A DNA stretch of 64,000 nt from Mycolicibacterium crocinum (GCF_022370635.2 NZ_CP092362.2:2976001-3040000), one strand, 5' to 3'. Shown: positions 1 through 10,007, numbered from the stretch's first letter. A program made the numbers and translations. The notes: generated by a model from the letters alone, not told the origin.

Positions 1-2006
1 GGAACGGTGAACTCTATTGCCTTCTTGTGGGCGTTGAAGCACAGCAGAAACGAGTCGTCGACCACACGCTCCCCGCGCGCGTTCGGTTCCGGAATCGCTT
101 CGCCGTTGAGGAACACGCCTACGAACTTGAAGCCGGAAACCCAGTCGTCGTGCGTCATCTCCGTGCCCGCGGTGGTCAACCAGGCGATGTCGCGGACCTG
201 ATCACCGGTGCGCAGCGGCTCACCGTCGAAGAACCGGCGTCGGCGAAACACCGGATGCGCCTTGCGTAGCGCGGTCACCTTCTTGGTGAACTCCAGCAGG
301 TCCGCGTTGGTCTCGGTGAGACTCCAGTCCATCCACGACAGCGCCGAATCCTGGCAGTAGACATTGTTGTTGCCCTGCTGAGTGCGGCCTATCTCGTCGC
401 CGTGCGCGATCATCGGGGTGCCCTGCGAGAGCATCAGGGTGACCAGGATGTTGCGCATCTGCTGATGCCGCAGCGCCAGGATCTCGGGGTCGTCGGTGGG
501 TCCCTCCACGCCGCAGTTCCACGACCGGTTGTGACTTTCGCCGTCGCGGTTGTCTTCTCCGTTGGCTTCGTTGTGTTTCTCGTTGTAGGACACGAGATCG
601 GCCAGCGTGAAGCCGTCGTGGCAGGTGACGAAGTTGATACTCGCGCTCGGCCTGCGGCCCGTCGCCTCGTACAGATCCGACGACCCGGTCAGCCGGGAAG
701 CGAATTCACCCAGCGTGGCGGGCTCTCCGCGCCAGTAGTCGCGAACGGTGTCGCGGTACTTGCCGTTCCACTCGGTCCACAACCCCGGAAAGTTGCCGAC
801 CTGGTAGCCGCCCTCGCCGACGTCCCATGGCTCGGCGATCAACTTGACCTGGCTGATGACCGGGTCCTGCTGCACCAGGTCAAAAAACGCGGAAAGCCGG
901 TCGACGTCGTAGAACTCCCGCGCCAGGGTCGAGGCCAGATCGAAGCGGAACCCGTCGACGTGCATTTCCAGCACCCAGTACCGCAGCGAGTCCATGATCA
1001 GCTGCAGGGTGTGCGGATGCCGGGCGTTGAGACTATTGCCGGTGCCGGTGAAGTCCTTGTAGAAGCGCTTGTCGTCATCGAGCAGCCGGTAGTAGGCGGC
1101 ATTGTCGATACCGCGGAAGTTGACCGTCGGGCCCAGGTGGTTGCCTTCGGCGGTGTGGTTGTAGACGACGTCGAGGATCACCTCGATGCCCGCGTCGTGG
1201 AACGAGCGCACCATCGTCTTGAACTCGGCCACCGCGCCCCCGGCGTGCTGGTTGGCCGCGTACTGGTAGTGCGGGGCGAAGAAGCCGAAAGTGTTGTAGC
1301 CCCAGTAGTTTCGCAGTCCCAGGTCCAGTAGACGGTGGTCGTGCATGAACTGATGCACCGGCATCAACTCGATTGCCGTCACGTTCAGATTCTTGAGGTG
1401 CTCGATGATCACCGGGTGGCCCAACCCGGCATACGTGCCGCGCAGCTCCTCGGGAATGCCCGGATGCGTCTGGGTCATGCCCTTGACGTGCGCCTCATAG
1501 ATGATCGTCTCGTGGTACGGCGTCCGCGGCGGATGGTCGGAACCCCATTGGAAAAACGGGTTGATCACCACGCTGGTCATGGTGTGGCCGAGTGAGTCGA
1601 CCATCGGTGGGGTTCCACCGGACGCCAAATCTTCGGCGCCGAGGTCATACGAATACAGCGCTTGCCCGAAGTCGAAGTCGCCGTGGAACGACTTGCCGTA
1701 GGGGTCGAGCAGAAGCTTGCTGGGGTCGCATCGGTGGCCGGCCGCGGGATCCCACGGGCCGTGGACCCGGAAGCCGTAACGCTGCCCGGGAGTGATCGTC
1801 GGCAGGTAGGCATGCCACACGAAACCGTCGACTTCGTCGAGCTCGATGCGGGTCTCGGTGCCGTCTTTGGCGATCAGGCAGAGCTCGACGGAGTCGGCGA
1901 CCTCGGAGAACACCGAGAAATTCGTGCCCGCGCCGTCATAGGTGGCCCCAAGCGGGTACGGAGTGCCCGGCCACACCGTGACCAGCGCAGGTTCGCTCGA
2001 CGCCAT
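1..2006 (-). CDS. glgX: Glycogen debranching enzyme GlgX/TreX (partial, C-terminus off the left edge)
   Basis: GH13 debranching enzyme that hydrolyses alpha-1,6 branches in glycogen. From the ATG at 2006 ([10 protein letters not shown]) 668 codons are open to the window edge, so about 50 C-terminal residues are missing compared with the usual length of about 720. An N-terminal CBM48-like domain comes first. The TIM barrel follows, with the nucleophile in GFRFDLA (about residue 356), the acid/base in LIAEPWD (about 390) and the third carboxylate in FVTCHDGF (about 458). It lies 41 bases downstream of the acyltransferase gene on the same strand. In M. tuberculosis the matching gene (Rv1564c, treX) is followed by treY and treZ, so trehalose genes probably lie beyond the edge. 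Confidence 0.95.
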   Translation of the reverse strand, partial: MASSEPALVTVWPGTPYPLGATYDGAGTNFSVFSEVADSVELCLIAKDGTETRIELDEVDGFVWHAYLPTITPGQRYGFRVHGPWDPAAGHRCDPSKLLLDPYGKSFHGDFDFGQALYSYDLGAEDLASGGTPPMVDSLGHTMTSVVINPFFQWGSDHPPRTPYHETIIYEAHVKGMTQTHPGIPEELRGTYAGLGHPVIIEHLKNLNVTAIELMPVHQFMHDHRLLDLGLRNYWGYNTFGFFAPHYQYAANQHAGGAVAEFKTMVRSFHDAGIEVILDVVYNHTAEGNHLGPTVNFRGIDNAAYYRLLDDDKRFYKDFTGTGNSLNARHPHTLQLIMDSLRYWVLEMHVDGFRFDLASTLAREFYDVDRLSAFFDLVQQDPVISQVKLIAEPWDVGEGGYQVGNFPGLWTEWNGKYRDTVRDYWRGEPATLGEFASRLTGSSDLYEATGRRPSASINFVTCHDGFTLADLVSYNEKHNEANGEDNRDGESHNRSWNCGVEGPTDDPEILALRHQQMRNILVTLMLSQGTPMIAHGDEIGRTQQGNNNVYCQDSALSWMDWSLTETNADLLEFTKKVTALRKAHPVFRRRRFFDGEPLRTGDQVRDIAWLTTAGTEMTHDDWVSGFKFVGVFLNGEAIPEPNARGERVVDDSFLLCFNAHKKAIEFTV

Positions 2007-2047
2007 GTTCAAACCTTATCGACGTGGCGCGCATGATGCGCAAGTTG

Positions 2048-4189
2048 TCACCACCAACCGGTGGCCGGCCCCAGTTGCCTGCCCAGCTCCGGGATCAGCG
2101 TGCGCATGTACGTCGCGGAGATGTGATGAGAATCGTGATAGACGAGAACATTTCCTTCGACCGCGCGGCACACGTCGCGCCGGCACACCGCATCGCTGAG
2201 GTCGAGGACCCGCATCAGCGGGAAGATCGGAAGGAAATCCAGGGTCTGGTTGCGATCGGAGAGCACCTCGGATCGTTTGATTCCGCAGGACTCCGCATCG
2301 CCACCCTTGGCCAGGCAGTCTGTCGGGAAGAACGGCTCGCCGTTGCGCACCAGCCACGGTGTGTCCCGCATGGCCAGGATCGGGATGTTGTTGTCCGACA
2401 AGGTTTGCCAGATCCCGATATAGGTGGCGGGCATGACGTCGCCGGGCTTGATGTTCCACGGCCGCGTCGAGGTCGTGAACACGAAATCGGGGCGGTCGCT
2501 GACCAGTTTGGCCATCACCCGCTCGTTCCACTCGTGGCAGTTCGGGTAGGGCCGGTTGTCGCCCATCACGATCGGCTCCTGCTCGGTGGTCAGCGGGCAA
2601 CCCATCTTCAGGTAGGTGACGACCTTGAAGTGATGCGTCTTGGCCAGCGCGTCGAGGGCAGTGATCCAGTGCTCGGCGTGCGACCCGCCGGCCAGCGCGA
2701 TGGTTCTGGTCGCGGACAGGTCGCCGTAGGTGCAGTTGATGACGCCGACGTTGTCGAAATCACTGATACAGCCGTCGTTGGTGGACTCGGGCAGGTCGTT
2801 CTTGGCCTCGAGCACCGTGGGCCGCATCGGCAGCTTCGGGACGCGAGCGTGTTCGGTCAGCGCGCGTGCTCCCGGGTAGCCCACGGTCGACAGCGTCACC
2901 AGCTCCTTGCCGTGCGAGCGCTGCACGGTGACGTGCTCTCGCCAGGTGAACGACGTCGCGGTGAGAGCCACGCCGAGCATCGCGACGGTGGTGCCCAGCG
3001 CGATCGTCGGCCGGCGCAGACGGGTCCGCCACGGGATGCTGGGCTGTGGTGTCACCGGCGCCGTCGCGTCGCGCCGGAACCGCAGCGGTTCCTCGACGAA
3101 CCGCATCGTGAGGTAGGCCAGCACGCCGGAGATCGCGAGGATGACGGCACCGTCGACGAACCCGGCCCGGCTCCCGTCGGTGGAGGCGAGCCAGAAGATC
3201 AGCAGCGGCCAGTGCCACAGGTAGAGCGAGTACGCCATCGTGCCCAGCGTGACCAGCGGGGCGGATGACAGCAGCCGGTTGGGCAGCGGCAGCCGGTCGG
3301 CAGTCGACGGCCGCGCGTGGCGGTTCGCCGCGGCCAGGATCATCAGCACGGTCGCTCCGACCGGCACCAGCGCCCACGGGCCGGGGAACTCGCGGACCCC
3401 GTCGATCAGTGCGCCGCACGAGACGATCGCCGCCAGCCCGACCGTGGCGGCCACGGAGCGCAACCACATCGGCCACCGGATGTAGGGCACCGCCGCCCCG
3501 ACGAGCACACCTAGCAGCAGCTCCCACGCGCGGGCGAAGCTGTTGTAGTAGTTGGCCGTCTGATCAGTGACGTGAAGGACGGCGGCAAAGCTGAATGACG
3601 CGATGGTGAGCACAGCCAGCAAAGCCACGAACGTTGCGCGCAGGCGCGCGCCCATGCGACGTCTCAGCAAATATGCGAACGCGAAAATAAGAGCGAGGAA
3701 CGACAGATAGAACTGCCCCTGAACAGACATCGACCAGATGTGTTGCAGGGGGCTGACCGCCTCACCGGCCCGCAGGTAGTTCGACTCCGTCGCCGACAGC
3801 TCCCAGTTCTGGTAGTACGCCAGGCTCGCCAGGCTCTGGTCAGCAAAGGTTTCCCAGCGGGTTTGCGGTTGTACAAGGACGGTCAGAACCGCGCCGGCGG
3901 CAAGCACGACGACGAGTGCGGGCAGCAGTCTGCGAACCAGTCGGCGGATTTCTGGCCAGGGCGACAGCGAAGAGTCGGGATCCAGCGCCGTGCGTAACAG
4001 GGAGCCGCCGAAGAAGAATCCCGACAGCACCAGGAAGACGTCGACGCCGCCCGAGACACGTCCGAACCAGACGTGGAACACCGCCACGAGCGCGATCGCC
4101 AACCCCCGTAGGCCGTCGAGATCGTGGCGGTAGAACCCCGATTTTCGCGAGCCCATCACGGGCGGGCGGGTCGGGCTGAGGGTCAACAT
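2048..4189 (-). CDS. Acyltransferase 3 / SGNH-hydrolase fusion (OafA/YrhL type) membrane protein
   Basis: 713 residues. The N-terminal 400 or so form a multi-pass acyltransferase-3 domain starting with RHDLDGLRGLAI and the conserved His in VAVFHVWFG (H39). A periplasmic SGNH-like domain follows, with a block I variant LAGGSHAEHW and a C-terminal D-x-x-H element in YHDSHHIS. Proteins of this build O-acylate cell-envelope glycans; the substrate cannot be read from sequence. It matches Rv1565c in M. tuberculosis by position beside treX/glgX. The GGSH in place of the usual GDS is worth noting. A TACATT -10-like box sits at 4201-4206, 11 bases before the ATG. Confidence 0.88.
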   Translation of the reverse strand: MLTLSPTRPPVMGSRKSGFYRHDLDGLRGLAIALVAVFHVWFGRVSGGVDVFLVLSGFFFGGSLLRTALDPDSSLSPWPEIRRLVRRLLPALVVVLAAGAVLTVLVQPQTRWETFADQSLASLAYYQNWELSATESNYLRAGEAVSPLQHIWSMSVQGQFYLSFLALIFAFAYLLRRRMGARLRATFVALLAVLTIASFSFAAVLHVTDQTANYYNSFARAWELLLGVLVGAAVPYIRWPMWLRSVAATVGLAAIVSCGALIDGVREFPGPWALVPVGATVLMILAAANRHARPSTADRLPLPNRLLSSAPLVTLGTMAYSLYLWHWPLLIFWLASTDGSRAGFVDGAVILAISGVLAYLTMRFVEEPLRFRRDATAPVTPQPSIPWRTRLRRPTIALGTTVAMLGVALTATSFTWREHVTVQRSHGKELVTLSTVGYPGARALTEHARVPKLPMRPTVLEAKNDLPESTNDGCISDFDNVGVINCTYGDLSATRTIALAGGSHAEHWITALDALAKTHHFKVVTYLKMGCPLTTEQEPIVMGDNRPYPNCHEWNERVMAKLVSDRPDFVFTTSTRPWNIKPGDVMPATYIGIWQTLSDNNIPILAMRDTPWLVRNGEPFFPTDCLAKGGDAESCGIKRSEVLSDRNQTLDFLPIFPLMRVLDLSDAVCRRDVCRAVEGNVLVYHDSHHISATYMRTLIPELGRQLGPATGWW

Positions 4190-4302
4190 GATCGGAACTC
4201 AATGTACCCAACCCGGGTATTCTTCTCATCCGCAGCGAACCGCGCGTCGGAGCTACGGATTCCGTTGAGCAAACGGTTGCAGGGGTCGTGACCGGACTCG
4301 AC

Positions 4303-4308
4303 TAGGCT
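4303..4308 (+). promoter_or_regulatory. Predicted -10 box (TAGGCT) of bioA
   Basis: TAGGCT matches the mycobacterial TAnnnT -10 consensus and lies 8 bases before the bioA GTG. There is no Shine-Dalgarno sequence in between, which suggests leaderless initiation. No BioQ palindrome is present here, unlike bioF and bioB. Confidence 0.5.
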
Positions 4309-4316
4309 CACACAGC

Positions 4317-5609
4317 GTGTCGGCGTTGACCCCCCAACAGATCAGCGAGATCGACGCCGCGCACATCTGGCACCCGTACAGCACGATCGGCGCCGAGGCC
4401 ATGGCGCCGGTGGTCGCCACCGGTGCCGACGGCGCGTGGCTGACTCTCGTGCGCGACGGCACCGAGATCCGGGCGCTCGATGCGATGGCTTCCTGGTGGA
4501 CGGCGGTGCACGGCCATGGCCACCCGGTGCTCGACGCGGCGCTGAGCCGCCAATTGTCGGTGATGAATCACGTGATGTTCGGCGGGCTCACGCATGAGCC
4601 GGCAGCGCGCCTGGCGCAGCTGCTGGTCGACGTCACCCCACTCGGTTTGGACACCGTATTCTTCTCCGACTCCGGGTCGGTAGCCGTGGAAGTCGCGGTG
4701 AAGATGGCGCTGCAGTATTTCCGCAGCGCGGGCCGCTTCGGCAAGCGCAAGCTGATGACGTGGCGTGGCGGATATCACGGCGACACGTTCACCCCGATGA
4801 GTGTCTGCGACCCCGACGGCGGCATGCACTCGCTGTGGACGGATGTTCTGGCGCCGCAGGTGTTCGCCCCGCCGGTGCCAGGCGATTACGACCCCGCCTA
4901 CATCGCGGCGTTCGAGGCCCAGCTGCTCGAACACGCCGAGGAACTCGCCGCCGTCATCGTCGAACCGGTGGTCCAGGGCGCGGGCGGTATGTGCTTCCAC
5001 GACCCGCGCTATCTGACCGACCTGCGGGCGATGTGCGACCGCGCGGGTGTGCTGCTGATCTTCGACGAGATCGCCACCGGTTTCGGGCGTACCGGGGAAT
5101 TGTTCGCCGCCGACCACGCCGGGGTCAGCCCGGACATCATGTGTGTCGGCAAGGCGCTGACCGGGGGGTACGTCACCCTGGCGGCGACTCTGTGCACGCT
5201 CGACATCGCGCGCACGATCAGCGGCAGCGAGGCGGGCGCGCTGATGCACGGCCCGACGTTCATGGCCAACGCACTGGCGTGCGCGGTGTCGGTGGCCTCG
5301 GTGGAACTGCTGCTCGCGCAGGACTGGCGCAGCCGGGTCGCCGAGATCGGCGCCGGGCTGGCCGAAGGGCTGGAGCCGGCGCGGGCGCTGCCGTCGGTCG
5401 CCGACGTCCGGGTCCTCGGTGCGATCGGGGTGATCGAGACGCGCGAGCCGGTCGACCTCACCGTCGCGACCCCGGTCGCTCTGGATAACGGTGTCTGGCT
5501 GCGGCCCTTCCGCAACCTCATCTACGCGATGCCGCCGTTTATCTGCACCCCCGCCGAGGTAGACCAGATCGCCTCGGCGATGGTCGCCGTTGCCCGTGCA
5601 TTGGGTTAA
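4317..5609 (+). CDS. bioA: Adenosylmethionine-8-amino-7-oxononanoate aminotransferase BioA
   Basis: PLP-dependent class III aminotransferase of the biotin pathway, converting KAPA to DAPA with SAM as amino donor. 430 residues from a GTG start. The start region reads IWHPYSTIG. The PLP lysine is in CVGKALTGGY (K279), and the cofactor Asp in LIFDEIATGFGRTG. Length and sequence match Rv1568 closely. bioF follows after 85 bases, with its own BioQ-controlled promoter, so bioA may be regulated separately from bioFD. Confidence 0.97.
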   Translation: MSALTPQQISEIDAAHIWHPYSTIGAEAMAPVVATGADGAWLTLVRDGTEIRALDAMASWWTAVHGHGHPVLDAALSRQLSVMNHVMFGGLTHEPAARLAQLLVDVTPLGLDTVFFSDSGSVAVEVAVKMALQYFRSAGRFGKRKLMTWRGGYHGDTFTPMSVCDPDGGMHSLWTDVLAPQVFAPPVPGDYDPAYIAAFEAQLLEHAEELAAVIVEPVVQGAGGMCFHDPRYLTDLRAMCDRAGVLLIFDEIATGFGRTGELFAADHAGVSPDIMCVGKALTGGYVTLAATLCTLDIARTISGSEAGALMHGPTFMANALACAVSVASVELLLAQDWRSRVAEIGAGLAEGLEPARALPSVADVRVLGAIGVIETREPVDLTVATPVALDNGVWLRPFRNLIYAMPPFICTPAEVDQIASAMVAVARALG

Positions 5610-5655
5610 ATGGCGCGACTCCTCACCCCTCGTGCCTCGGTGCTCGTCGTCACGC

Positions 5656-5673
5656 TAACCTGAACGGTGTTCA
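5656..5673 (+). promoter_or_regulatory. bioFD promoter -10 (TAACCT) overlapping a BioQ operator palindrome
   Basis: The 13-bp palindrome TGAAC-GGT-GTTCA occupies 5661-5673. Its first T is also the last T of the -10-like TAACCT (5656-5661), so a bound repressor would cover the -10 and start site. The same arrangement occurs before bioB at 8954-8971. TetR-type BioQ is known in M. smegmatis and Corynebacterium to bind TGAAC-N3-type palindromes. Confidence 0.85.
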
Positions 5674-5694
5674 AGTAGCGTCGGAGGAGTGCCC

Positions 5695-6843
5695 GTGACT
5701 CGCGTCGGTCTGTCCCCACTGGCCTGGCTCGACACCGTCGAGCAGCAGCGCCGGGAAGCCGGCCTGCGCCGATCCCTGCGAACGCGGCCTGCGGTGGCCA
5801 CCGAACTGGACCTGGCCTCCAACGACTACCTGGGCCTGTCGCAACATCCCGCGGTCATCGACGGCGGGGTGGCCGCGCTGCGCACCTGGGGTGCCGGATC
5901 CACCGGCTCCCGGCTGGTCACCGGCAACACCGAACTGCACGAGGAATTCGAAAGCGCGCTGGCCGATTTCGTCGGTGCCGAGGCCGCGCTGGTGTTCTCG
6001 TCCGGTTACACCGCCAACATCGGCGCCACCGTGGCGCTGTCCGGCCCGGGTTCGCTGATCGTGTCCGACGCCCTGTCCCACGCCTCGCTCGTCGACGCCT
6101 GCCGACTGTCGCGGGCCCGCGTCGTCGTCGCGCCGCACCTCGATGTCGACGCGGTCGAGGCCGCACTGGCCGCCCGCGACGAAGACCGGGCACTGGTCAT
6201 CACCGAGTCGGTGTTCAGCACCGACGGCGCGCTGGCGCCGCTGCGCCGGCTGCACGAGGTCTGCCGTAAACACGCGGCGCTGCTGTTGGTCGACGAGGCG
6301 CACGGGCTCGGGGTGCGCGGTGTCGGTGGCCGCGGCCTGATCCACGAGGCGGGTCTGGCGGGGTCACCCGACGTGATCATGACGACGACCATGTCGAAGT
6401 CACTGGGCAGCCAGGGCGGCGCGGTGCTCGGCCCAGCTGCCGTGCGCGACCACCTGATCGATGCCGCGCGCACGATGATCTTCGACACCGGGCTGGCGCC
6501 CGCCCCTGTCGGCGCCGCATTGGCCGCGCTCACCGTGCTGGTCGCCGAACCGCAGCGGGCCACCGCCGTGATCGACCGGGCGCGGGAACTGGCGCAGACG
6601 TGCGACGTACCCGAGAAGCCCGAATCTGCCGTCGTCTCAGTCATTCTCGGCGACCCGGAAATCGCGGTGGCCGCGGCGACCGCATGCCTGGCCGCCGGGG
6701 TTCGGGTGGGCTGCTTCCGGCCGCCGACGGTGCCCGCGGGCACCTCGCGGTTGCGGCTGACCGCGCGGGCGTCGCTGACCGACGATGAGATGGACACCGC
6801 ACGCCAGGTCCTGACGTCGGTATTGGCGGCGCAGCCGAGATGA
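5695..6843 (+). CDS. bioF: 8-amino-7-oxononanoate synthase BioF
   Basis: Condenses pimeloyl thioester with alanine to make KAPA, in the cytosol. PLP alpha-oxoamine synthase family. The PLP lysine is in [13 protein letters not shown] (K235), and LVDEAHGLG carries the cofactor Asp. GTG at 5695 is preferred over the in-frame GTG at 5689. GGAGGA at 5683-5688 is then spaced correctly and the product begins [12 protein letters not shown] as in relatives; 382 residues. The stop overlaps bioD as ATGA, so the two are translationally coupled and share the BioQ-controlled promoter. Confidence 0.96.
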   Translation: MTRVGLSPLAWLDTVEQQRREAGLRRSLRTRPAVATELDLASNDYLGLSQHPAVIDGGVAALRTWGAGSTGSRLVTGNTELHEEFESALADFVGAEAALVFSSGYTANIGATVALSGPGSLIVSDALSHASLVDACRLSRARVVVAPHLDVDAVEAALAARDEDRALVITESVFSTDGALAPLRRLHEVCRKHAALLLVDEAHGLGVRGVGGRGLIHEAGLAGSPDVIMTTTMSKSLGSQGGAVLGPAAVRDHLIDAARTMIFDTGLAPAPVGAALAALTVLVAEPQRATAVIDRARELAQTCDVPEKPESAVVSVILGDPEIAVAAATACLAAGVRVGCFRPPTVPAGTSRLRLTARASLTDDEMDTARQVLTSVLAAQPR

Positions 6844-7517
6844 GCGTCCTGGTCATCACCGGCACCGGCACCGGAGTGGGAAAGACCGTCGTGACGGCGG
6901 CGCTGGCCTGCCACGCCCGGGTCGCCGAGCGGGACGTCGCGGTGTGCAAGCCCGTGCAGACCGGCACCGCCGACGGCGATGACGATCTGGCCGAGGTGGG
7001 CCGGCTTTCCGGCGTCACCGAACTGGTCGGTGTCGCCCGCTACCCGGAGCCGCTGGCGCCGGTGGCCGCCGCCGAGCGCGCCGGCCTGCCCTTGCCCAGC
7101 ACTGAAGAGCTGCTGAGCGCCGTGCGCGGGGTGGACCGCCCCGGGCGGCTGACGCTGGTCGAGGGAGCGGGCGGCTTGCTGGTGGAGCTGACTGCCGACG
7201 GCGCGACGCTACGCGATCTCGCGGTCGAGCTGGCCGCTCCGGTGCTCGTCGTTGTCGAGCCCGGTCTCGGCACCCTGAATCACACTGCCCTGACCTTGGA
7301 AGGGCTTGCCGCCAAAGGCCTTTCGTGTGCCGGTCTGGTGATCGGTGCCTGGCCGGCACAACCCGGCCCCGCGGAGAAGTCGAACCGCGAGGCGCTGGCC
7401 CAGTTGGCTCCGGTGCGGGCCGCGCTGCCGGCCGGGGTGGCCGCGGTGTCGCCGAACGACTTCGCGTTGTTCAGCTCCCGCGCATTCGACCCGGACTGGG
7501 TCGCCGGCCTGATCTGA
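6840..7517 (+). CDS. bioD: Dethiobiotin synthetase BioD
   Basis: ATP-dependent carboxylation of DAPA to dethiobiotin. 225 residues, the normal size. The P-loop [10 protein letters not shown] lies at residues 7-16, CKPVQTG follows, and [11 protein letters not shown] is the second nucleotide/metal motif. The ATG overlaps the bioF stop (ATGA). The next gene begins one base after the stop, so bioF, bioD and the 2H protein form one transcript. Confidence 0.96.
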   Translation: MSVLVITGTGTGVGKTVVTAALACHARVAERDVAVCKPVQTGTADGDDDLAEVGRLSGVTELVGVARYPEPLAPVAAAERAGLPLPSTEELLSAVRGVDRPGRLTLVEGAGGLLVELTADGATLRDLAVELAAPVLVVVEPGLGTLNHTALTLEGLAAKGLSCAGLVIGAWPAQPGPAEKSNREALAQLAPVRAALPAGVAAVSPNDFALFSSRAFDPDWVAGLI

Positions 7518-7518
7518 G

Positions 7519-8040
7519 ATGGCACATTCGATCGAGTTGCTCCTCGACGATCGCGCCGACGCCGCCGTCCGAGAACTATGGCGCACTCTGGATGAGGCGG
7601 GTCTGCCAAGCCAGCAGAGAGTCCGCTCGGATACCAACCGACCGCACATCACGCTGATCGCTGCGGAGCGCATATCAGCCGACGTGGACGCCGGGCTGGC
7701 GGAACTGGACGACCTCTTCCCGTTGACCACCACGCTGGGCGCTCCCGTGGTTTTCGGCGGCGGCCGGCTGACCCTGGCCCGGCTCGTCATCCCGTCAGAG
7801 GCAGTGCTGGCCCTGCATCGCCGGATCTACGACTTGTGCCAGCCATATGTCTGGAACCTCTTCTCCCACAGCGCACCCGGCCACTGGACACCCCATGTCA
7901 CGCTGGGCCGCCGCTTCACGCCGGCGCAGATCGGCGAAGCGCTCGCCAGGGCGGGGATCACCTCCGATATAGAGGCAGAAATTGTTGGCCTGCGCCGCTG
8001 GGACAGCGATGCTCGGACCGAACACGTCTTGATCAGTTGA
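7519..8040 (+). CDS. 2'-5' RNA ligase-like 2H phosphoesterase family protein
   Basis: 173 residues with the two H-x-T signatures of the 2H superfamily: RPHITLIA (H43, T45) and TPHVTLGR (H126, T128). Both histidines expected for phosphodiester hydrolysis are present. The substrate is unknown. A similar gene (Rv1571) follows bioD in M. tuberculosis. Only one base separates it from bioD, so it is probably made from the same BioQ-regulated message, though no link to biotin is established. Its 3' end overlaps the convergent yjbR-like gene by 8 bases. Confidence 0.85.
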   Translation: MAHSIELLLDDRADAAVRELWRTLDEAGLPSQQRVRSDTNRPHITLIAAERISADVDAGLAELDDLFPLTTTLGAPVVFGGGRLTLARLVIPSEAVLALHRRIYDLCQPYVWNLFSHSAPGHWTPHVTLGRRFTPAQIGEALARAGITSDIEAEIVGLRRWDSDARTEHVLIS

Positions 8041-8368
8041 TCTGAGCTGCAATACTTTTTGGTACGCACATCTTCCAGCCGTCGATCACCAGCTCACGAA
8101 CCTCGTCGAGGTCCACCGCATCCAGCCGGACGTGAATCCAGTTGTAGCGCATGTCCGATGTGCGGGGCAGCAGGAACTTCTCCGGTTCGGCCGCAACCAT
8201 TGCCTCGCGTTCCTCCTTGGGGAAGCCCACACCCATCACGGTCTCGTCGCGGGAGAACGCCGCAAACACCAGCCGTCCGGCCCGGAACGTGATGCGGTCG
8301 CGGACAACGGTTTCGTAGGCCCGCGGCAACGCGAGCGCGATCGGTCGCACCTGGTCGACGGTGATCAC
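8033..8368 (-). CDS. MmcQ/YjbR family protein
   Basis: 111 residues. The protein shows the MmcQ/YjbR layout: an N-terminal helix, then FRAGRLVFAAFS, MGVGFPKEER, and a C-terminal YNWIHVRLD and ELVIDGWKMCVP. The family is small, often described as DNA-binding-like, and has no firm function. The ATG overlaps the bioQ stop by 4 bases (8365-8368), so it is translated behind the biotin repressor and presumably shares its control. Confidence 0.85.
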   Translation of the reverse strand: MITVDQVRPIALALPRAYETVVRDRITFRAGRLVFAAFSRDETVMGVGFPKEEREAMVAAEPEKFLLPRTSDMRYNWIHVRLDAVDLDEVRELVIDGWKMCVPKSIAAQIN

Positions 8369-8943
8369 ACCGGCAGGATGCGTCGCGCCGCGATTCCGTC
8401 GACCAGCAGCTGCACCCCGAAGTCGAATCGCCGGCCGGGATCGGCGCCGAGGACGGATTGTTCATCGGGCAGGTCGGCGCCGGCGGCATCCCACTGCAGT
8501 CGGGACTGCTCGTCGGCGGTGAAGCCGAGCACGTAATAAAGGACGGTGCGGGCGGCGGTCGCGGCATGCGCCGAATCGACACCGGCGACGGCGGCCGCAT
8601 CCGCCAGCCACGACAGGATCTGCGTCATCGCCGCCGACTGGCCGGCGGCGAAGCTGGCCGACACCAGCTCGGCGCCGTCGGTGTGCGAGAGCAAGGCATC
8701 GCGCAACTGGCCGCAGATCGCCGCGACGCGCACGCCCCAGTCGGCCGAGACGTCGTCGACATTCGCGAGGATGCGGTCGGCCACCGCGCCGAGCAGCTGC
8801 TGCTTGTTGGCGAAGTGCCAGTACAGGGCGCCGGGGGAGACCTCGAGCTCGCGGGCCAGCCGCCGCATCGACAGATCGGCCATCCCGTAGTTGTCCAGCA
8901 ATGTCGTCGCTGCGTCGACCACGTCGCGTTTGTGGAGCTGCAC
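8365..8943 (-). CDS. bioQ: TetR-family biotin regulator BioQ
   Basis: 192-residue TetR protein. The N-terminal HTH reads MADLSMRRLARELEVSPGAL followed by YWHFANKQQLL; the C-terminal half is the usual helical effector/dimer domain. It is divergent from bioB, and a TGAAC-N3-GTTCA palindrome lies between them, with an identical-type site before bioF. This is the arrangement of BioQ in M. smegmatis. GTG start at 8943 sits 6 bases from a TAGGCT -10 box (8950-8955), suggesting a leaderless, autoregulated message. Mycobacteria lack a DNA-binding BirA, so BioQ is the expected biotin-pathway repressor; how it senses biotin is not evident here. Confidence 0.92.
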   Translation of the reverse strand: MQLHKRDVVDAATTLLDNYGMADLSMRRLARELEVSPGALYWHFANKQQLLGAVADRILANVDDVSADWGVRVAAICGQLRDALLSHTDGAELVSASFAAGQSAAMTQILSWLADAAAVAGVDSAHAATAARTVLYYVLGFTADEQSRLQWDAAGADLPDEQSVLGADPGRRFDFGVQLLVDGIAARRILPV

Positions 8944-8949
8944 ACCGGT

Positions 8950-8971
8950 AGCCTAGCCTGAACACTGTTCA
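8950..8971. promoter_or_regulatory. Divergent bioQ/bioB promoter with BioQ operator
   Basis: The 13-bp palindrome TGAAC-ACT-GTTCA (8959-8971) shares its first T with the bioB -10-like TAGCCT (8954-8959). On the opposite strand TAGGCT (8950-8955) is placed 6 bases before the bioQ GTG. The two -10 boxes overlap, so one bound dimer could shut both promoters. The bioF site matches this one at 19 of 22 positions. Confidence 0.88.
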
Positions 8972-8999
8972 AGTTCGCAGTACCGAGGAGGACGAGCCG

Positions 9000-10007
9000 G
9001 TGACGCAGGCAGCGGTGGACGTATTGGCACTGGCGCGCGAGCAGGTACTCGAGCGCGGCGAGGGTCTGACCCGCGACCAGGTGCTCGAGGTCTTGCAGCT
9101 GCCTGACGAGAAGCTCGAAGAGCTGCTGGCGCTGGCCCACGAGGTCCGGATGAAGTGGTGCGGCCCCGAGGTCGAGGTCGAGGGCATCATCAGCCTGAAA
9201 ACTGGTGGCTGCCCGGAAGATTGCCACTTCTGTTCGCAGTCCGGTCTGTTCGCCTCGCCCGTGCGCAGCGCCTGGCTGGACATTCCCAGCCTGGTCGAGG
9301 CGGCCAAGCAGACCGCCAAGTCCGGTGCCACCGAGTTCTGCATCGTCGCTGCCGTCCGCGGACCCGATGAGCGCCTGCTGGCCCAGGTGGCCGCCGGCAT
9401 CGAGGCCATCCGCAACGAGGTCGACATCCAGATCGCCTGCTCGCTGGGCATGCTCACGCAGGAGCAGGTGGATCGTCTCAAGGAGATGGGCGTCCACCGC
9501 TATAACCACAACCTGGAGACCGCTCAGTCGTACTTCCCGAACGTCGTCACCACGCACTCGTGGGAAGAGCGGTGGGGCACGCTGGAGATGGTCCGCGAGG
9601 CCGGTATGGAGGTGTGCTGCGGCGGCATCCTCGGTATGGGCGAGACCCTCGAGCAGCGCGCCGAGTTCGCCGCCAATTTGGCCGAACTCGATCCGCATGA
9701 GGTGCCGTTGAACTTCCTCAACCCGCGGCCGGGCACCCCGTTCGGCGACCTGGAGGTGCTGCCGGCGTCGGAGGCGCTCAAGGCCGTGGCCGCGTTCCGC
9801 CTCGCGCTGCCGCGCACGATGCTGCGGTTCGCCGGCGGTCGCGAGATCACGCTCGGCGACCTCGGTGCCAAGCAGGGCATCCTCGGCGGCATCAACGCCG
9901 TCATCGTCGGGAACTACCTGACCACACTGGGCCGTCCGGCCGAGTCGGATCTCGAGCTGCTCGAAGATCTGCAGATGCCGATCAAGGCCCTCAACGCCAG
10001 CCTGTGA
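9000..10007 (+). CDS. bioB: Biotin synthase BioB
   Basis: Radical SAM enzyme inserting sulfur into dethiobiotin. 335 residues. The radical SAM cluster motif is C-x3-C-x2-C in [12 protein letters not shown] (C71, C75, C78). Later conserved blocks include IACSLGMLT and [12 protein letters not shown]. The GTG at 9000 is preceded by GAGGAGG (8985-8991) at good spacing. It is first in an operon with bsaP and a DUF2567 gene, joined by overlapping stop/start codons, and controlled by the BioQ operator just upstream. Confidence 0.97.
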   Translation: MTQAAVDVLALAREQVLERGEGLTRDQVLEVLQLPDEKLEELLALAHEVRMKWCGPEVEVEGIISLKTGGCPEDCHFCSQSGLFASPVRSAWLDIPSLVEAAKQTAKSGATEFCIVAAVRGPDERLLAQVAAGIEAIRNEVDIQIACSLGMLTQEQVDRLKEMGVHRYNHNLETAQSYFPNVVTTHSWEERWGTLEMVREAGMEVCCGGILGMGETLEQRAEFAANLAELDPHEVPLNFLNPRPGTPFGDLEVLPASEALKAVAAFRLALPRTMLRFAGGREITLGDLGAKQGILGGINAVIVGNYLTTLGRPAESDLELLEDLQMPIKALNASL

